A stretch of DNA of 64,000 nucleotides from Provencibacterium sp. (GCA_022792175.1 JAAWAN010000009.1:92291-156290); one strand, 5' to 3'; numbered from the stretch's first letter, positions 1-8,443 are shown. Program-made: numbers and translations. Notes: generated from the letters alone by a model not told the origin.

Positions 1-1
1 C

Positions 2-3000
2 CCGATTGTCATCGGGCAGGCGGCAGAATTTGACTATGCGGGAACGCAGGCCTGCCGCGCCCTCAAGGAAGAGGGGCTCGAGGTGGTGCTCATTAACTCC
101 AACCCCGCCACTATTATGACCGACAAGGCGATGGCCGATAAAATCTATATCGAGCCGCTGAACCTCGAAATGGTCAAGCGCATTATCGAGGTGGAAAAGC
201 CGGACAGCGTTCTCTCCAACCTCGGCGGACAGACGGGGCTCACCATCTCGATGCAGCTCGCCAAGGAGGGCTTTCTCGCCTGGAACAACATGAAGCTTTT
301 AGGCTCCAAACCGGATACCATCGATAAGGCCGAGGACCGGCAGATGTTTAAGGACACCATGCAGAAGATAAACCAGCCCTGCATCCCCTCCAAGGTGGTC
401 AATACGGTGGAGGGTGCGCTCGCCTTCGCAGGGGAAATCGGCTATCCGGTCATCGTTCGCCCCGCCTTTACGATGGGCGGCAGCGGCGGCGGCATCGCGG
501 AGGATGAAAACGCGCTCGAGGAGATTGCGCAGGGCGGCCTTCGCCTCTCTCCCATCACCCAGGTGCTGATTGAAAAGTGCATCTCCGGCTGGAAGGAGAT
601 TGAATTTGAGGTCATCCGCGACCGGAAGGGCAACGCCATCACCGTCTGCTCGATGGAGAATGTCGATCCGGTCGGCGTCCACACTGGGGACAGCATCGTC
701 GTCGCTCCGGCCATGTCCCTCTCCCCGAAGGAGATGGGAATGCTGCGCACCGCCGCGCTCGAAATCGTTGAGGAGCTCGATGTCGAGGGCGGCTGCAACG
801 TTCAGTTCGCGCTGCACCCCGATTCGCTCGAATATGCCGTTATCGAGGTCAATCCCCGGGTCAGCCGTTCCTCCGCCCTCGCTTCGAAGGCGACCGGCTA
901 CCCGATTGCCAAGGTGGCGACCAAGATCGCCATCGGCTATACGCTCGATGAGATTGTCAACAAGGTCACCGGCAGCACCTATGCCTGCTTTGAGCCGGCG
1001 GTCGACTACACCGTTCTCAAATTCCCCAAGTGGCCGTTTGATAAATTTGTCTATGCCAAACGCACCCTCGGCACCCAGATGAAGGCGACCGGCGAGGTAA
1101 TGAGCATCGCCCCCTCCTTCGAGAGCGCTCTGATGAAGGCGGTGCGCGGCATCGAGCTCGGGCTCGATACGATGAACCTGCCGAAGCTGCAGGATAAAAG
1201 CGCCGAACAGCTACGGGAGCTGCTGCACGAGTGCGATGATGAGCGGCTGTTTGTTGTCTATGCGGCGCTGAAAACCGGGATAACGGTGGATGAGATTTTT
1301 GATATTACCAAAATTGACCGGCTGTTTTTAGGCAAGCTTCTGCACCTCATCGAGATGGAAAGGGCGCTCGAAAACGAGCCGCTCAGCGATGAACTCTATC
1401 TCGCCGCCAAAAAGCTCGGTTTCCTCGACAGCACCATCCGCCGCCTGTCCGGGCAGGAGATTGCTCACCCCCGCCATGCCTCCTATAAAATGGTGGATAC
1501 CTGTGCGGCCGAATACCCGGCCGAGACCCCCTATTTTTACTCCACCTTCGATGAGGAAAACGAGGCCGCCGAATTTCTGCAGCACAAGGGCAGCTCCCGC
1601 AAAAAGGTGATGGTTTTCGGCTCCGGCCCCATCCGCATCGGGCAGGGAATCGAGTTTGACTACTGCTCGGTGCACTGCGTCTGGGCGCTCAAGGCGGCCG
1701 GCTGCGAGGCGGTCATCGTCAACAACAATCCGGAGACCGTTTCCACCGACTTTGACACCGCCGACCGCCTCTATTTCGACCCACTGACCGCGGAGGATGT
1801 CGACTCGATTCTCGAGACCGAAAAGCCGGATGGGGTGGTCATCCAGTTCGGCGGGCAGACGGCGATCAAGCTCGCCAAATATCTCGACAAAAAAGGGGTG
1901 CCCATCCTCGGCACCGGCTATGACAGCATCGACCGCGCCGAAGACCGCGAGCGCTTTGATGGGCTGCTCGGCAAGTGCGGCATCCCGCGTCCGGCGGGCC
2001 ACACCGTTTTCACCCTGCCCGAGGCGCTCAAAGCGGCGCAGGACCTCGGCTACCCGGTACTGATGCGCCCCTCCTATGTGCTCGGCGGCCAGAATATGAT
2101 TATTGCCCACAACGATAAGGATATTGAAGAGTATATGGCGGTCATCCTCGCCCATAACTCGATGGAGAACCCCATCCTGATTGATAAATACCTGATGGGC
2201 ACCGAGGTGGAGGTGGATGCCCTCTGCGACGGGCACGATTTCCTCATCCCCGGTATTATGGAGCATATCGAGCGCGCGGGCGTGCATTCGGGCGACTCGA
2301 TCTCGGTCTATCCCGATCAGAATCTGAGCGAAAAGACCCGGCAGACGATTATCGACTATACCGGCAGGCTGGCGCGGGCGCTTGACGTAAAGGGGCTTGT
2401 CAACGTACAGTATGTCGTTTATGAAAACGAGGTCTATGTCATCGAGGTGAACCCGCGCTCCTCGCGCACAGTACCCTACATCAGCAAGGTCACCGGCGTG
2501 CCGATGGTGGATATCGCCACCCGGATTATGCTCGGCGAGCGGCTGGTCGATCTGGGCTATGGCACCGGGCTCTATAAAAACGCTGACTATATCGCCGTCA
2601 AGGTGCCGGTCTTCAGCTTTGAAAAGCTGCACGATGTAGACACCCACTTAGGCCCCGAGATGAAATCGACTGGCGAGGTGCTCGGCATTGCCCACACCTT
2701 TGAGGAGGCGCTCTATAAGGGGCTCACCGCCGCCGGCTACAATATGGTGCGCACCGGCGGGGTGCTCATCACCGTGCGCGACAGCGACAAGCAGGAGGTG
2801 CTCCCCATCGCCGCCAAGTTTGACGGCATGGGCTTTGATATCTATGCGACCAGCGGAACGGCACACGAGCTCAACAAGCACATGGTGGCTGCGAATGTGG
2901 TGCGCAAAATCGAGGAACCGGAGCCGAACATCATGACCCTCTTTAATTCCGGAAAAATCGATTATGTCATCTCCACCTCGGCCAAAGGCCGCATGCCCGC

Positions 3001-3148
3001 CCGCCACTCGGTGCAGATGCGCCGCAAGGCGGTGGAGCGGGCCATCGCCTGCTTCACCTCGCTTGATACCGCAAACGCCATGACCAATTCGCTCAAAAAG
3101 CGCCATTCGCTCAAGGATATCGAAATTGTCAACATCTGCGATATCTGA
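2..3148 (+). CDS. carB: Carbamoyl-phosphate synthase large subunit, 5' truncated by window edge
   Basis: Makes carbamoyl phosphate from bicarbonate, ATP and glutamine-derived ammonia for pyrimidine and arginine synthesis, in complex with CarA. The open frame runs in from the window edge: PIVIGQAAEFDYAGTQACRA is readable upstream of the GTG that the ORF track uses, so that GTG is not the start. About 15-20 N-terminal residues lie outside the window. Two ATP-grasp halves are visible. The first has FTMGGSGGGIA and EVNPRVSRSSALASKATG; the second has GPIRIGQGIEFDY, RPSYVLGGQNM and EVNPRSSRTVPYISK. A C-terminal MGS-like allosteric domain (FDIYATSGTA) follows. Length and motifs match the family throughout, with no frameshift. 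carA would be expected just left of the window. Two terminators follow the stop. Confidence 0.98.
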   Translation, partial: PIVIGQAAEFDYAGTQACRALKEEGLEVVLINSNPATIMTDKAMADKIYIEPLNLEMVKRIIEVEKPDSVLSNLGGQTGLTISMQLAKEGFLAWNNMKLLGSKPDTIDKAEDRQMFKDTMQKINQPCIPSKVVNTVEGALAFAGEIGYPVIVRPAFTMGGSGGGIAEDENALEEIAQGGLRLSPITQVLIEKCISGWKEIEFEVIRDRKGNAITVCSMENVDPVGVHTGDSIVVAPAMSLSPKEMGMLRTAALEIVEELDVEGGCNVQFALHPDSLEYAVIEVNPRVSRSSALASKATGYPIAKVATKIAIGYTLDEIVNKVTGSTYACFEPAVDYTVLKFPKWPFDKFVYAKRTLGTQMKATGEVMSIAPSFESALMKAVRGIELGLDTMNLPKLQDKSAEQLRELLHECDDERLFVVYAALKTGITVDEIFDITKIDRLFLGKLLHLIEMERALENEPLSDELYLAAKKLGFLDSTIRRLSGQEIAHPRHASYKMVDTCAAEYPAETPYFYSTFDEENEAAEFLQHKGSSRKKVMVFGSGPIRIGQGIEFDYCSVHCVWALKAAGCEAVIVNNNPETVSTDFDTADRLYFDPLTAEDVDSILETEKPDGVVIQFGGQTAIKLAKYLDKKGVPILGTGYDSIDRAEDRERFDGLLGKCGIPRPAGHTVFTLPEALKAAQDLGYPVLMRPSYVLGGQNMIIAHNDKDIEEYMAVILAHNSMENPILIDKYLMGTEVEVDALCDGHDFLIPGIMEHIERAGVHSGDSISVYPDQNLSEKTRQTIIDYTGRLARALDVKGLVNVQYVVYENEVYVIEVNPRSSRTVPYISKVTGVPMVDIATRIMLGERLVDLGYGTGLYKNADYIAVKVPVFSFEKLHDVDTHLGPEMKSTGEVLGIAHTFEEALYKGLTAAGYNMVRTGGVLITVRDSDKQEVLPIAAKFDGMGFDIYATSGTAHELNKHMVAANVVRKIEEPEPNIMTLFNSGKIDYVISTSAKGRMPARHSVQMRRKAVERAIACFTSLDTANAMTNSLKKRHSLKDIEIVNICDI

Positions 3149-3163
3149 GTTATCCACAAAGGC

Positions 3164-3248
3164 GGCCGGGAGATGGGGAAAAATTCCCATCTCCCGGCCT
3201 TCCCTGAAAAACCGGCAGGGCGTGCGAAAAAGCGCACGCCCTGTTTTT
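3164..3248 (+). terminator. Tandem terminator hairpins after carB, also usable by hsp20
   Basis: Two perfect stem-loops lie between the convergent carB and hsp20 genes. The first (3164-3199) pairs GGCCGGGAGATGGG with CCCATCTCCCGGCC. The second (3216-3243) pairs CAGGGCGTGCG with CGCACGCCCTG and runs into TTTTTCC on the plus strand. The second could also act for the minus-strand hsp20. Confidence 0.8.
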
Positions 3249-3261
3249 CCTTTGCCAGAGA

Positions 3262-3705
3262 TTACTGAATCGCAATCTGGCGGCTCTCGGGAACCTCCTT
3301 GCCCTTTTTCGGCAGGGTCAACTCCAAAACGCCGTTTTCATACTTCGCGTCAATCTTCGCGGTGTCGATGCCGGAAACATCAAAGCTGCGGGCAAAGCTG
3401 CCGTAGCGGCGCTCGCGGCGGATATAGCGCACCGAACCCTCCTGCGCATTCTCCTGCTTCTCCTCCTTTTCCTCGCTGTGCGAAGCGTGCACCGTCAACC
3501 GGTCGCCGTCAAGCCCGATCTGAATATCCTCCTTCTTAAAGCCGGGCAGCTCGGCCTGCAGCAGGAAGCTGGCCCCTTGGTCGATGACATCGGTCTTAAA
3601 ATCGAGCGCCGTCTGATCCATTCCGCGGAAAAATTCCTGGCTGAAATTATCAAACGCATTCCAAAGTCTTCTCTCATCGCGGCCCCAGGGCATTAAATCC
3701 AACAT
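3262..3705 (-). CDS. Hsp20/alpha-crystallin family small heat-shock protein
   Basis: ATP-independent holdase chaperone in the cytoplasm that binds unfolding proteins. The ORF track opens at 3786, but ATG 3705 has a perfect AAGGAGG six to seven bases upstream and gives MLDLMPWGRDER, 147 aa, the usual size. The alpha-crystallin domain spans roughly residues 40-145, including LQAELPGFKKEDIQIGLDGD, the YGSFARSFDV strand and the closing GVLELTLPKK, which matches the conserved GVLxLxLPK signature. The gene is monocistronic on the minus strand and ends in a bidirectional terminator. A perfect CIRCE operator lies 143 bp upstream, so HrcA repression relieved by heat is likely. Confidence 0.95.
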   Translation of the reverse strand: MLDLMPWGRDERRLWNAFDNFSQEFFRGMDQTALDFKTDVIDQGASFLLQAELPGFKKEDIQIGLDGDRLTVHASHSEEKEEKQENAQEGSVRYIRRERRYGSFARSFDVSGIDTAKIDAKYENGVLELTLPKKGKEVPESRQIAIQ

Positions 3706-3847
3706 GATAAAAACCTCCTTATAAAAATCGGCTTGTTTATTTTTCATCCCGGCGCCTTCCCGCCGGTCTGTTCCCTCTTGGAACAATTCTTATTATAAGA
3801 GCCGGATATTTCAAATATACGGATAAAAGTTTATCAAACCGTTAATT

Positions 3848-3874
3848 TTAGCACTCTGATTTATCGAGTGCTAA
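3848..3874 (-). promoter_or_regulatory. CIRCE operator (HrcA binding site)
   Basis: The sequence TTAGCACTC-N9-GAGTGCTAA is an exact match to the CIRCE consensus, with 9-bp arms and a 9-bp spacer. It sits upstream of hsp20 on the minus strand and overlaps the last codons and stop of the agcS gene, encoding V-S-T-R-stop. I could not assign a convincing -35/-10 pair for hsp20 between CIRCE and the start, although a TATAAT lies at 3792-3797. Confidence 0.95.
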
Positions 3875-5261
3875 CAATTTTTAATCTTCTTTTTCTGCTT
3901 CCCTCCTTTTCCCAGTATTCCTCCGCCTCTCCCGCCACCTCGCGGGAAAGCATGCAGACGGCGATGAGATTGGGAACCGCCATCAGGCCGTTGAGGGTAT
4001 CCGCCAGCTGCCAGAGGCCCTCGAGGCGCATGCGCGGGCAGAAAAACATCAGCAGAAAAAAGGCGGAGCGGTAGGCCCGCCGAAAGGCGCGGGCATCTGT
4101 ATGGGCGCGGCCGCGTCCCGTCAGGTATTCCACGCAGCGCTCCCCGTAAAAATACCAGCAGGGAACGCTCGAAACCGCAAACACCATCAGCATCAGCGAA
4201 AGCGCCGCCCCGGAATAGCGGCCGAAGACACAGGAAAAGGCGGCCACTATCAGCTCCATGCCATTTTTCGCATCCATCGAAGCGCCGCTGCACAAAATAG
4301 CGAGCGCCGTTAAAACGGCCATTACCGCCGTATCAAAAAACACCTCAAACGCGCCGCACATCCCCTGGCGCACCGGCGTATTTCCGGAGGCGGCATGAAT
4401 AATCGGAGAAGAGCCCATGCCCGCCTCATTGGAGAAAACGCCGCGCGCAATGCCATATTTCATCGCTGTCAGCATGGTGTAGGCGCCGGCGCCTCCGGCC
4501 GCGGCGCGGAATGAGCAGGCATTGCGGAGAATGGAAAAAAAGGCCGGCCCCAGTCGGGCAGGATTTTTAAGGATGACCGCAAAGGCGGCGGCCATAAAGG
4601 CCAGCGACATCAGCGGGGTCAGCAGCGAAAAAGCCCTGCCGAGCCGTTTGATGCTACCGCCGGTCATCCCCGCGATGAGGAGCACGCAGGCCGCGCTCGC
4701 CCATAGCCCATCTATCCGGAAAACACTCTCCACCGCATCCGCAGCGGTGGCAATCTGGGTGACATTGCCCGTTCCAAAAAGCGCGGAGGCGATGCACAGA
4801 AGGCAAAAAACAGCGGCCATCCCCGGCAGCCCCAGCCCGGCCTGCATATAGTACATCGGCCCGCCTACCGTTTCCCCGCTTTCATTTTTCGTCCGGTAGC
4901 GCATGGCCAGCACCGTTTCAGCAAACTTCACCGCCATGCACAAAAGCGCGCTCACCACCATCCAGAAAACGGTCCCCGGCCCGCCCAGCAGCAGCGCCCC
5001 CGCCACGCCGATGATATTGCCGATGCCCAGCGTTCCGGCCAGCGCCCCCGAAACAGCGGAAAAGGCGGAGAGGCCGCCCTCCTCCCTGCTGCGGCAAAAG
5101 GGGGAGCGCAGAATCTCCCCCAGCCGCCGCAGCTGCAGCCCGCGGGTGCAAATGGTGAAATAGATGCCCGTTCCCAGAAACAAAGCCAGCATCGGCAGTC
5201 CCCAAACGAATGCGCTGACCGCCCCGTTTACCCGATAAAAGCCTTCGATAAACGCCTGCAT
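3861..5261 (-). CDS. AgcS-type alanine/glycine:sodium (cation) symporter
   Basis: Inner-membrane symporter that imports alanine or glycine with Na+ (or H+). The 466 aa protein is strongly hydrophobic with about 10-11 membrane spans. Family hallmarks are visible: SAVSGALAGTLGIGNIIGVA near residue 70, GGPMYYMQ near 135 and YGIARGVFSNEAGMGSSPI near 270, the signature of the AGCS/SSF-like family. The start ATG follows an AAGGGGGG-like ribosome-binding site. The last codons and stop are part of the CIRCE palindrome that controls the next gene, hsp20, so the 3' end is under dual constraint. The gene lies between the MBL-operon terminator and hsp20 and appears to be transcribed alone or to read through into hsp20. 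Alanine versus glycine preference cannot be read from the sequence. Confidence 0.92.
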   Translation of the reverse strand: MQAFIEGFYRVNGAVSAFVWGLPMLALFLGTGIYFTICTRGLQLRRLGEILRSPFCRSREEGGLSAFSAVSGALAGTLGIGNIIGVAGALLLGGPGTVFWMVVSALLCMAVKFAETVLAMRYRTKNESGETVGGPMYYMQAGLGLPGMAAVFCLLCIASALFGTGNVTQIATAADAVESVFRIDGLWASAACVLLIAGMTGGSIKRLGRAFSLLTPLMSLAFMAAAFAVILKNPARLGPAFFSILRNACSFRAAAGGAGAYTMLTAMKYGIARGVFSNEAGMGSSPIIHAASGNTPVRQGMCGAFEVFFDTAVMAVLTALAILCSGASMDAKNGMELIVAAFSCVFGRYSGAALSLMLMVFAVSSVPCWYFYGERCVEYLTGRGRAHTDARAFRRAYRSAFFLLMFFCPRMRLEGLWQLADTLNGLMAVPNLIAVCMLSREVAGEAEEYWEKEGSRKRRLKIVSTR

Positions 5262-5307
5262 GCCCTTTTCCCCCCTTACTTACCATTCCGATTCAGCATA
5301 TGAAAAA

Positions 5308-5341
5308 GCACGCTGCAAAATGATTCCATTTTGCAGCGCGC
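5308..5341 (-). terminator. Rho-independent terminator of the rsmD-coaD-MBL operon
   Basis: A perfect 12-bp stem CGCTGCAAAATG / CATTTTGCAGCG with loop ATTC (5311-5338), extended by two more pairs with one mismatch. On the minus strand it is followed by GTGCTTTTTC. It lies just after the stop of the metallo-hydrolase gene. Confidence 0.8.
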
Positions 5342-5412
5342 CTTTTCATATAAAAAAACTGTCTTTATTTTGCGCATTTAAAAACTTGCTTTGCAACTGC
5401 CTGACAGGCGAG

Positions 5413-6234
5413 CTATCCCCCCGCCTTTACCAACACCCTCGTTCCGTGCGGCCCTATCCAGCAGCGCAGGCCAGGATATTTGGCATCCAGATAGTCGGAA
5501 AACAGCAGCGGGTTTTCGCTGTTCGATAAAAACATATCGTAATGTCCTGGGACGCTGAGGCCCGGCTGCAGCATGCCGCACAGGTCGGCCGCCTCTTGCC
5601 AGGTCATGTTGCCAATGCAGCCGGAGCGCAGGCGTTTGCCATCCCGCCCGTTAATCGGCAGGAAAGCGATGTCCGGACGCCCCAGCGCCCGCAGCTTCCC
5701 ATAAAGCCCTTCATAAATGCAGCAGTCCCCGCTGTGATAAAAGCAGATGCCGTCTGCCCGGACATGGTAGCCCATCTGCAGGTAGTCGCCGTTTTCATCC
5801 TGCTGCAGCAGCTCGTGCGCGGCGGCAACGCCGGTAATCTCCAGGCCGTTCTCCCGAACGGTTTCCCCATCGGCAATGCCGATGAGGCGCTCGGGCGCTG
5901 TGTCCAGCTCAGCGCAGAGCTCCCCTTTCAGCGCGCGCGGCACGACGAATTTTATTCTAGGAAACGCCTTCGCCGCCTGCCGCCAGACCGGCAGGTCGAT
6001 ATGGTCGTCGTGCAGGTGAGTGCCGAAGAGGTAATCGGTCTGCCCGAGCGTGTCCGCCTCGAGAACGGGGGCGAACTGCCGGGTTTCCCGTTCGCTCAAA
6101 AAGGGATCGATCAAAAGCTGCAGCCGCGCGGTGCGCAGCGCATAGCCCAGCTGGCCTAGCCACCAGAAGCAGCATTCCCCCTCGTGCGGGCGTTCCTCCT
6201 CAATCTCTCTCATCAATCTGCTCCCGGTTGCCAT
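5413..6234 (-). CDS. UlaG-like metallo-beta-lactamase-fold hydrolase
   Basis: Predicted cytoplasmic metal-dependent hydrolase of the MBL fold, 273 aa. The zinc motif THLHDDHID (HxHxDH) appears near residue 75, followed by FYHSGDCCIYEG (second metal ligand) and a late GHYDMF histidine. The pattern resembles L-ascorbate-6-phosphate lactonase (UlaG) and related sugar-lactone hydrolases, rather than beta-lactamases or RNase J. The start ATG has AAGGAGAAGGG upstream; an alternative Met lies seven codons in. It is the last gene of a minus-strand operon with rsmD, coaD and a coiled-coil gene (24-bp gap) and is followed by a strong terminator. The substrate is unknown; there is no ascorbate PTS nearby, so a lactonase role is only inference. 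Confidence 0.85.
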   Translation of the reverse strand: MATGSRLMREIEEERPHEGECCFWWLGQLGYALRTARLQLLIDPFLSERETRQFAPVLEADTLGQTDYLFGTHLHDDHIDLPVWRQAAKAFPRIKFVVPRALKGELCAELDTAPERLIGIADGETVRENGLEITGVAAAHELLQQDENGDYLQMGYHVRADGICFYHSGDCCIYEGLYGKLRALGRPDIAFLPINGRDGKRLRSGCIGNMTWQEAADLCGMLQPGLSVPGHYDMFLSNSENPLLFSDYLDAKYPGLRCWIGPHGTRVLVKAGG

Positions 6235-6258
6235 CGTCCCTTCTCCTTTCCCCGTTTT

Positions 6259-6714
6259 CTATTTGCGGGTGGCGTTTCGCAGCGCCTGGCGGGTGCTTTT
6301 CACATCGCTCAACGAGCGCGCCAGCGATTCCTCTGTTTCCCGCAGGACCTTTTCGGAATAGTCGTTGGCGGCCGCGCGCATCTCGCGGGACTTCATCTGC
6401 GCGCTCTGCATAATCTCCGCCGCGCGCGTCTGCGACTGTTTGACGATATCCTCCCGCGAAATGAGCGCCTTCGCGCGCTCCTCCGCCTTCTGAACGATGC
6501 TCTCCGCCTCCTGCCTGGCCACCGAGATAATCTCCGCGCGGTCGGCAACAATGCTGCGCGCCTGCTTAATCTCGCCGGGCAGGTTTAAGCGCACCTCGTC
6601 AATCAAATCGCGCACCTTGTCCGCATCTACTACACAGCGCCCGCCGGTCAGCGGCAGGTTCCATGCGCGGTCCAGAAGCTCGTCCAGCACATCCAGAATT
6701 TCTTCTATGCTCAT
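6259..6714 (-). CDS. Coiled-coil protein downstream of coaD, unknown function
   Basis: A 151 aa soluble protein that is almost entirely alpha-helical and charged. After an N-terminal segment (MSIEEILDVLDELLDRAW), residues 35-150 form a long amphipathic coiled coil rich in Ala, Glu, Arg and Gln, resembling V-type ATPase subunit H/E or stalk-like proteins. ATG 6714 has GGAAGGGG upstream, better than the track start at 6732. It is the third gene of the rsmD-coaD operon, 23 bp after coaD and 24 bp before the MBL gene. A similar small coiled-coil gene next to coaD is common in Clostridia, from memory, and is usually annotated only as ATPase-like or hypothetical. I see no catalytic motif, so a structural or scaffolding role is a guess. 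Confidence 0.8.
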   Translation of the reverse strand: MSIEEILDVLDELLDRAWNLPLTGGRCVVDADKVRDLIDEVRLNLPGEIKQARSIVADRAEIISVARQEAESIVQKAEERAKALISREDIVKQSQTRAAEIMQSAQMKSREMRAAANDYSEKVLRETEESLARSLSDVKSTRQALRNATRK

Positions 6715-6737
6715 TCGTTTTTCCCCTTCCAAAAAGC

Positions 6738-7244
6738 TCAGCGCTTATCGCCATCCGCCAGAGGCGGACGCTGCAGTCGCTTTGCAATCGTTTTCACCAA
6801 GCAGCCCGGCACCAGGTCCCGGATATCTCCCCCAAAGCCGGCCACCTGCCGGACCAGGCTGGAGGAAACATACATATTTTCCGCGCTGGTTGTTAAAAAG
6901 ACCGTTTCCGCATAGGGAAGCAGCTTTTTGTTGGTCAGCGCCATCTGGAATTCATATTCAAAGTCGGACATCGCCCGCAGGCCCTTGACAATGGCCTGCG
7001 CGCCCACCCGGCGCACATAGTCGACCAGCAGCCCGTCATAGTGATCCACACGCACGTTTTCCATCCCTGCCGCCGCCTGCCGGATCATTTCGCAGCGCTC
7101 CTCGAGCGAAAAGCTGCAGCGCTTATCCACATTGACCACCACCAGCACGATGACCTCCTCGAAGAGGACGCTGGCACGCTTGATGATATCCAGATGCCCC
7201 TTGGTCACCGGGTCAAAGCTCCCCGGGCAGACCGCTATTGGCAT
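6738..7244 (-). CDS. coaD: Phosphopantetheine adenylyltransferase
   Basis: Catalyses the penultimate step of coenzyme A synthesis: 4'-phosphopantetheine plus ATP gives dephospho-CoA plus pyrophosphate. The 168 aa length is typical. The nucleotidyltransferase signature PGSFDPVTKGHLDII, with its GH, is at the N-terminus, KGLRAMSDFEYEFQMA lies mid-protein and the SSSLVR motif sits near residue 128. Its ATG lies inside the rsmD 3' end (32-bp overlap) with AGGGGG about nine bases upstream, so the two are translationally coupled. rsmD-coaD is a conserved pair in Firmicutes. All catalytic motifs are intact. Confidence 0.97.
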   Translation of the reverse strand: MPIAVCPGSFDPVTKGHLDIIKRASVLFEEVIVLVVVNVDKRCSFSLEERCEMIRQAAAGMENVRVDHYDGLLVDYVRRVGAQAIVKGLRAMSDFEYEFQMALTNKKLLPYAETVFLTTSAENMYVSSSLVRQVAGFGGDIRDLVPGCLVKTIAKRLQRPPLADGDKR

Positions 7245-7794
7245 TGTCTTCTTCCCCCTTCGGCATCCGGTAAAGGGTGAGCTTTATCCGCCCATACCGG
7301 TATTCCCTCAAAAGCTGAAAGTCCCCCGCTGTCTGCGGCAGCTGCTCCCCGCGGTCAGATTCACAGAGGATAACGCCACCCGGCTCCATTCGCCCGGCTA
7401 AAAGCGGGAGCGCCGTCTTCAGCAGCCCCTTTCCATAGGGGGGGTCAAGCAGCGCGAGCGAAAAGCGCTCCGTGCCCGCCCGCAGAAATCCCAGCGCATC
7501 GCCGCTCACCAGCCGGGCGCCCTGCTCCAATCGGGTATGCCGCAGGTTTTCGCGAATGACCGCCTGCGCCCGCCGGTCCTGCTCAACAAAGACGCAGCTG
7601 AGCGCCCCGCGGCTGAGCGCCTCAATGCCCAGCTGCCCGCTTCCAGCGAACAGATCGAGCACCGCCGCGCCGCCTATCTCGTTTTGCAGAATGCTGAAGA
7701 CTGCCTCCTTGACCATCTCGCTGGTCGGGCGGGTGGCCAGGCCCTCCGGTGCCTTCAGTCGCGCGCCGCGCGCCGAACCGGTTATGACTCTCAT
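7213..7794 (-). CDS. rsmD: 16S rRNA (guanine(966)-N2)-methyltransferase
   Basis: SAM-dependent enzyme that methylates G966 of 16S rRNA on assembled 30S subunits. It is 193 aa with MRVITGSARGARL at the start, the SAM-binding loop DLFAGSGQLGIEALSRGA near residue 48 and the catalytic LLDPPYGKG (DPPY) motif near residue 117, as in other N2-guanine methyltransferases. It is the first gene of the operon rsmD-coaD-coiled coil-MBL and overlaps coaD by 32 bp. A TTGACA-17-CATAAT promoter lies 46 bp upstream, overlapping the stop codon of the preceding gene. Confidence 0.96.
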   Translation of the reverse strand: MRVITGSARGARLKAPEGLATRPTSEMVKEAVFSILQNEIGGAAVLDLFAGSGQLGIEALSRGALSCVFVEQDRRAQAVIRENLRHTRLEQGARLVSGDALGFLRAGTERFSLALLDPPYGKGLLKTALPLLAGRMEPGGVILCESDRGEQLPQTAGDFQLLREYRYGRIKLTLYRMPKGEEDNANSGLPGEL

Positions 7795-7839
7795 GGCTTA
7801 AGCTCTTCGTTCCTTTCTTTCCGAAATTTAACATGCCCT

Positions 7840-7868
7840 ATTATGGACGCTTCCACGCCGTTTGTCAA
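7840..7868 (-). promoter_or_regulatory. Sigma-A promoter for rsmD operon
   Basis: Minus strand TTGACA (7868-7863), 17-bp spacer, CATAAT (7845-7840). The -35 overlaps the TGA stop of the upstream hypothetical gene, so the operon can be initiated independently of uvrC. Confidence 0.75.
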
Positions 7869-8443
7869 GTATCCGCATGGGCGGATGGGGTCCTCCTCCT
7901 GCCCGCCGATATCCCCCAGAGCTGCGCTTCTATATATCCATACTGGCGGTTCGCTTTCAAAATAAACTCCTCGGCCATTCCCGCATCGGTTAGAATCACC
8001 TTCACCAGCATATCTCTGATCAGCATGAGCAACCCTGCCTTTGCAGGGTTGCTCATGCTGTCGCCATAGGTAAAGCTGAGCTGCCCCTTTGCAATTTTAT
8101 GAAGGGGTCTCGTCACCAGGCCGTTGTCAAACCAGTTATCAAGATATTCGCTGCCCTGCAGCACAAAAGAGAGCGGATGCTCCTCCTTTGGCTTTCCCCC
8201 AAGTTTTATAAACTGGCTATATAGCAGCCGGTCGGTTTCCAACCGCCTCGGATAATAATTTTCAAAATCGGCAAAACAGTAAAAGGCCGTTGTCTCCTTA
8301 TTTTCCTGCGCCATCTGCCGCGCAAGCGCAAAGGCCTGCTGTCTCGGCAGGCGCATAATGTTTTTGAGCGGAATGCAGCTGCGGTGACAGTAGTGGACAA
8401 GATACAGGCCTGCAATCTCTTCTTCCCGCTCTGCCGCCGTCAT
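7865..8443 (-). CDS. Unrecognised protein translationally coupled to uvrC
   Basis: A 192 aa soluble protein whose family I do not recognise. Its ATG overlaps the uvrC stop as ATGA, so it is translated with uvrC. The N-terminal third has an HYCHR segment and the motif FADFENYYPRR; the middle has SEYLDNWFDNGLV; the C-terminus is basic with Arg-Arg-Arg. There is no signal peptide or membrane span. Codon use resembles that of neighbours, arguing that it is a real, resident gene. Codons for SMSNPAKAGLLMLI are formed by a perfect 18-bp inverted repeat with a 4-nt loop (8021-8060), which is very unusual inside a coding region. Coupling to uvrC hints at a DNA-related role, but this is only context. 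Confidence 0.75.
   Translation of the reverse strand: MTAAEREEEIAGLYLVHYCHRSCIPLKNIMRLPRQQAFALARQMAQENKETTAFYCFADFENYYPRRLETDRLLYSQFIKLGGKPKEEHPLSFVLQGSEYLDNWFDNGLVTRPLHKIAKGQLSFTYGDSMSNPAKAGLLMLIRDMLVKVILTDAGMAEEFILKANRQYGYIEAQLWGISAGRRRTPSAHADT
8021..8060. repeat. Perfect 18-bp inverted repeat inside a CDS
   Basis: The left arm CAGCATGAGCAACCCTGC and right arm GCAGGGTTGCTCATGCTG are exact reverse complements separated by CTTT. The whole structure is within the ORF at 7865-8443 and is translated in frame. Neither strand has a T-tract after it, so it does not look like a simple terminator. Confidence 0.95.

Noticed and set aside
1328-2647. 439 aa antisense ORF in carB
   Set aside because: Shadow frame of a conserved gene; high GC codon use creates long open frames on the opposite strand. 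No ribosome-binding site or recognisable domain.
3150-3158. DnaA box TTATCCACA; others at 7124-7132 and 60551-60559
   Set aside because: Isolated single sites, one of them inside coaD. There is no cluster, no AT-rich unwinding region and no dnaA/dnaN nearby, so no origin is called.
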